This document shows, one piece after another, positions 4,912-6,504 of a stretch of 6,504 nt of DNA. Source of the DNA: Desulfomonile tiedjei (GTDB taxonomy: Bacteria > Desulfobacterota > Desulfomonilia > Desulfomonilales > Desulfomonilaceae); contig DYRE01000129.1 of NCBI GenBank assembly GCA_020718965.1, positions 1 to 6,504 of the forward strand. Reading direction: 5' to 3'. The position numbers and the translations under genes are program-made. How positions within the stretch are numbered: position 1 is the stretch's first letter; each line of letters begins with the position of its first letter. Under the pieces are notes generated by a model. The model was not told the DNA's origin. It searched no databases and was given only the letters and a program-made list of their open reading frames with translations.

Positions 4912-5748
4912 TCATCCAGACTCTTTGACACCACAACCCTGGAGAAAATCATCAGGTGACAAATCTTCCCTTATGCCTAACCGGGTGAGACAAAAATCAT
5001 AACGAACAGGATCTTCCGGCTCGATTCTCCTGAAAGCGTCTGTGACCTCCAGAGCCGCCTTCAGGTCAGACTGTTTTCTCGATGTGAGCTTCAGAACCCT
5101 GCATATTCTCCCCATGTGCACATCCATTGGCACAATCAGTTTGGCTGGAGAGACATTATCCCACCCTCCAGGATCAACGTCGTCCTTGCGAACCATCCAA
5201 CGCAAAAAAAGATTTAATCGCTTACAGGCGCTTCCGGCTTTAGGGCTCGGCAACAAACTACGCGGGCGGCCGTCAAAAACTGATGACAATTCGTTCACCA
5301 GGAATGAAAGTCCCTTTATAACATTGTCATCCGTTGGAGAGTACCCTTTGAGAAAACAAGCCTGTAGAGATCCGTAATCTGAAATCACTCTTTTCATTCC
5401 CAGGAAAAGCGCCCCTAGTTCATCTCCGGTAGTAAAACGATACTTAAAATCCTTGAAGATATTTTGAAGAGTTTGGTGCGACGCCTGGGTAACAAATTGA
5501 CGCGGAGAACCGATTTGTTCAAGAATTCTTTTAACAGTTTTAAGTATCTGCCATACACTTCCATATGCGAAACATGACGCTATAAGGCCCACCAATTCCC
5601 GGTCCTCAGGATCATCATAGTCATAAAGAAATTCCAGTGGGTCTGGATGAACAAACTCTCTTCTATTATAACTGTTGTATAAATCGCAAAGATTGGTTTC
5701 ATATGAGGAAATAGTTAGCAGTTCGTCACTCCTTATTTTCAGCGGCAT
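4912..5748 (-). CDS. DUF2400 / TIGR02757 family protein
   Basis: This 278-aa protein is typical in length and motifs for the uncharacterised TIGR02757 (DUF2400) family. In order: Y-N-x-R-x-F-V-H-P-D-P-L-E-F (27-40), D-R-E-L-V-G-L-I-A-S-C-F-A-Y-G (49-63), F-K-Y-R-F (101-105), S-A-C-K-R-L-N-L-F-L-R-W-M-V-R (173-187), D-P-G-G-W (192-196), L-I-V-P-M-D-V-H-M-G-R (204-214) and P-E-D-P-V-R-Y-D-F (244-252). The M-D-V-H-x-x-R segment resembles the V-D-T-H-x-x-R helix of HhH-GPD DNA glycosylases such as endonuclease III, so a DNA-repair-like fold is an inference. It is cytoplasmic, with no signal or membrane segment. The ATG at 5748 has only a weak GGAA about 12 nt upstream, but no better in-frame start follows. 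It lies 59 nt after the Crp/Fnr-family gene on the same strand, so the two may share a transcript. Confidence 0.88.
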   Translation of the reverse strand: MPLKIRSDELLTISSYETNLCDLYNSYNRREFVHPDPLEFLYDYDDPEDRELVGLIASCFAYGSVWQILKTVKRILEQIGSPRQFVTQASHQTLQNIFKDFKYRFTTGDELGALFLGMKRVISDYGSLQACFLKGYSPTDDNVIKGLSFLVNELSSVFDGRPRSLLPSPKAGSACKRLNLFLRWMVRKDDVDPGGWDNVSPAKLIVPMDVHMGRICRVLKLTSRKQSDLKAALEVTDAFRRIEPEDPVRYDFCLTRLGIREDLSPDDFLQGCGVKESG

Positions 5749-5807
5749 GAGAAGGTTTCCGACACAATTGTAGCTACCAGATATTTTGAACTATACGAAA
5801 CAAAATT

Positions 5808-6494
5808 TCAAAGACGCCTCGAACCATCCGCCAATTCCCTCAATCCTTCCAGATCGACAATCCTGATTTTTGGCCCCAGTACTTGAATGTATCCCTGTTT
5901 CACAAGCCTTCCAAGAATCCTGGATAATGTTTCGGGAATTGTTCCAAGCATCCCCGCCAACTGGGCCTTACCCACGTCAAGAAAAAGTTCTGTGGGATGA
6001 TCTCCAGTTTCGCTCAAGTAGATCAGGTAGGCGGCTAACCTCCCCGGAACCTCTTTGAGCGAAAGATCATCAACTAATACCGTAAATCTCCTGAGACGCC
6101 TGGATAAAACACCTAGCATATTCATTGCTAGAGAGGGATTTTTACTGATCAACTCAAAAAACGCATTTCTAGGAAAGAATATGCAGACACTCGCAACGAG
6201 GGCTTCCGCGTGAGCCGGAAATTTTCGGCCCTCGAATACCGGCGCTTCCCCAAAAGGTTCCCCGGAATCAAACACATGTAGAATCTGTTCTTTACCCTCG
6301 CTAGAAATCTTGAAGATTTTTACCCTCCCCTCTTTCACCACATAAAATCCATTGCCGACATCACCTTCAGAAAAGATTGTTGAGCCTTTCTTGTAAGACT
6401 TTTCCACGGCTATTGAGGCCAGATCCAACAACTGGGTGTCTGGAAGACCCTCAAAGAGAGGGATCTTTTGAAGGGACTTGACAGGATCCAACAT
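5808..6494 (-). CDS. Crp/Fnr family transcriptional regulator
   Basis: The 228-aa protein has the full two-domain Crp/Fnr layout: a cyclic-nucleotide-type beta-roll (about 12-118; G-F-Y-V-V-K-E-G-R-V-K at 49-59 and F-G-E at 81-83), a dimer helix (about 120-147) and a winged helix-turn-helix (about 150-215). The beta-roll continues with F-E-G-R-K-F-P-A-H-A-E-A. The Arg-Ser pair that binds cAMP in E. coli CRP is replaced by F-P, so cAMP is unlikely to be the ligand. Only one cysteine (C104) is present, which excludes an FNR-type 4Fe-4S cluster. The recognition helix has P-E-T-L-S-R (187-192), the E-x-x-S-R pattern of FNR, which reads TTGAT half-sites. The pocket resembles regulators of redox or nitrosative stress in sulfate reducers (HcpR-like), but I do not assign it. 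The ATG at 6494 is preceded by GAGGA 4 nt upstream. The promoter lies outside the window. Confidence 0.9.
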   Translation of the reverse strand: MLDPVKSLQKIPLFEGLPDTQLLDLASIAVEKSYKKGSTIFSEGDVGNGFYVVKEGRVKIFKISSEGKEQILHVFDSGEPFGEAPVFEGRKFPAHAEALVASVCIFFPRNAFFELISKNPSLAMNMLGVLSRRLRRFTVLVDDLSLKEVPGRLAAYLIYLSETGDHPTELFLDVGKAQLAGMLGTIPETLSRILGRLVKQGYIQVLGPKIRIVDLEGLRELADGSRRL

Positions 6495-6498
6495 GTTT

Positions 6499-6503
6499 TC
6501 CTC
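6499..6503 (-). promoter_or_regulatory. Ribosome binding site of Crp/Fnr gene
   Basis: GAGGA on the minus strand sits 4 nt before the ATG at 6494, which shows that the gene is complete at the window edge. Confidence 0.65.
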
Positions 6504-6504
6504 G

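Noticed and set aside
5767..5772. TACAAT (minus strand) as -10 box for the DUF2400 gene
   Set aside because: The -10 match is fair, but no -35 hexamer is found at normal spacing and the leader would be only about 12 nt. Read-through from the Crp/Fnr gene is equally likely.

Overview
The window looks like the chromosome of a Gram-negative, LPS-making bacterium. The protein families (a WaaF-type heptosyltransferase with a C-terminal cysteine cluster, a Trm112/YcaR-like mini-protein, a secreted DUF192 protein, a DUF2400/TIGR02757 protein and a Crp/Fnr regulator with a substituted cAMP pocket) and the moderate GC content suggest a deltaproteobacterium (Desulfobacterota, Desulfomonile/Syntrophobacter-like). 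This assignment is an inference from protein style, not from a marker gene. Seven of the eight genes are on the minus strand. The window has no tRNA, rRNA, IS element, CRISPR array or prophage gene that I can see.

Layout, in minus-strand reading order from the right edge. A Crp/Fnr-family regulator (6494-5808) is followed after 59 nt by a DUF2400 protein (5748-4912). A convergent spacer (4761-4911) holding small inverted repeats separates these from a lone plus-strand gene for an exported DUF192 protein (4266-4760). Divergent from that gene is a cluster reading left: a 59-aa Trm112-like zinc-ribbon protein (4069-3890), a 95-nt gap, waaF (3794-2703), a family 2 glycosyltransferase (2706-1816), a Kdo/WaaP-family sugar kinase (1823-834) and a small exported protein of unknown function (834-178). 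The leftmost 177 nt are non-coding, apart from a possible gene start at the very edge, and carry a near-consensus FNR-type palindrome.

The last four genes of the cluster form a tight translational chain, with overlaps of 4, 8 and 1 nt. This implies co-expression. The simplest reading is that WaaF and the GT2 enzyme build inner-core LPS or a related surface glycan on the cytoplasmic face, and the WaaP-like kinase phosphorylates a sugar in it. The coupled exported protein then acts outside the membrane in an unknown way. Nothing here is a clearly new defence or mobile system. The parts most worth following up are the kinase plus secreted-protein tail of the LPS cluster, the possible glycosylase-like active site in the DUF2400 protein, and the regulator whose ligand pocket and DNA-reading helix match neither classical CRP nor classical FNR.
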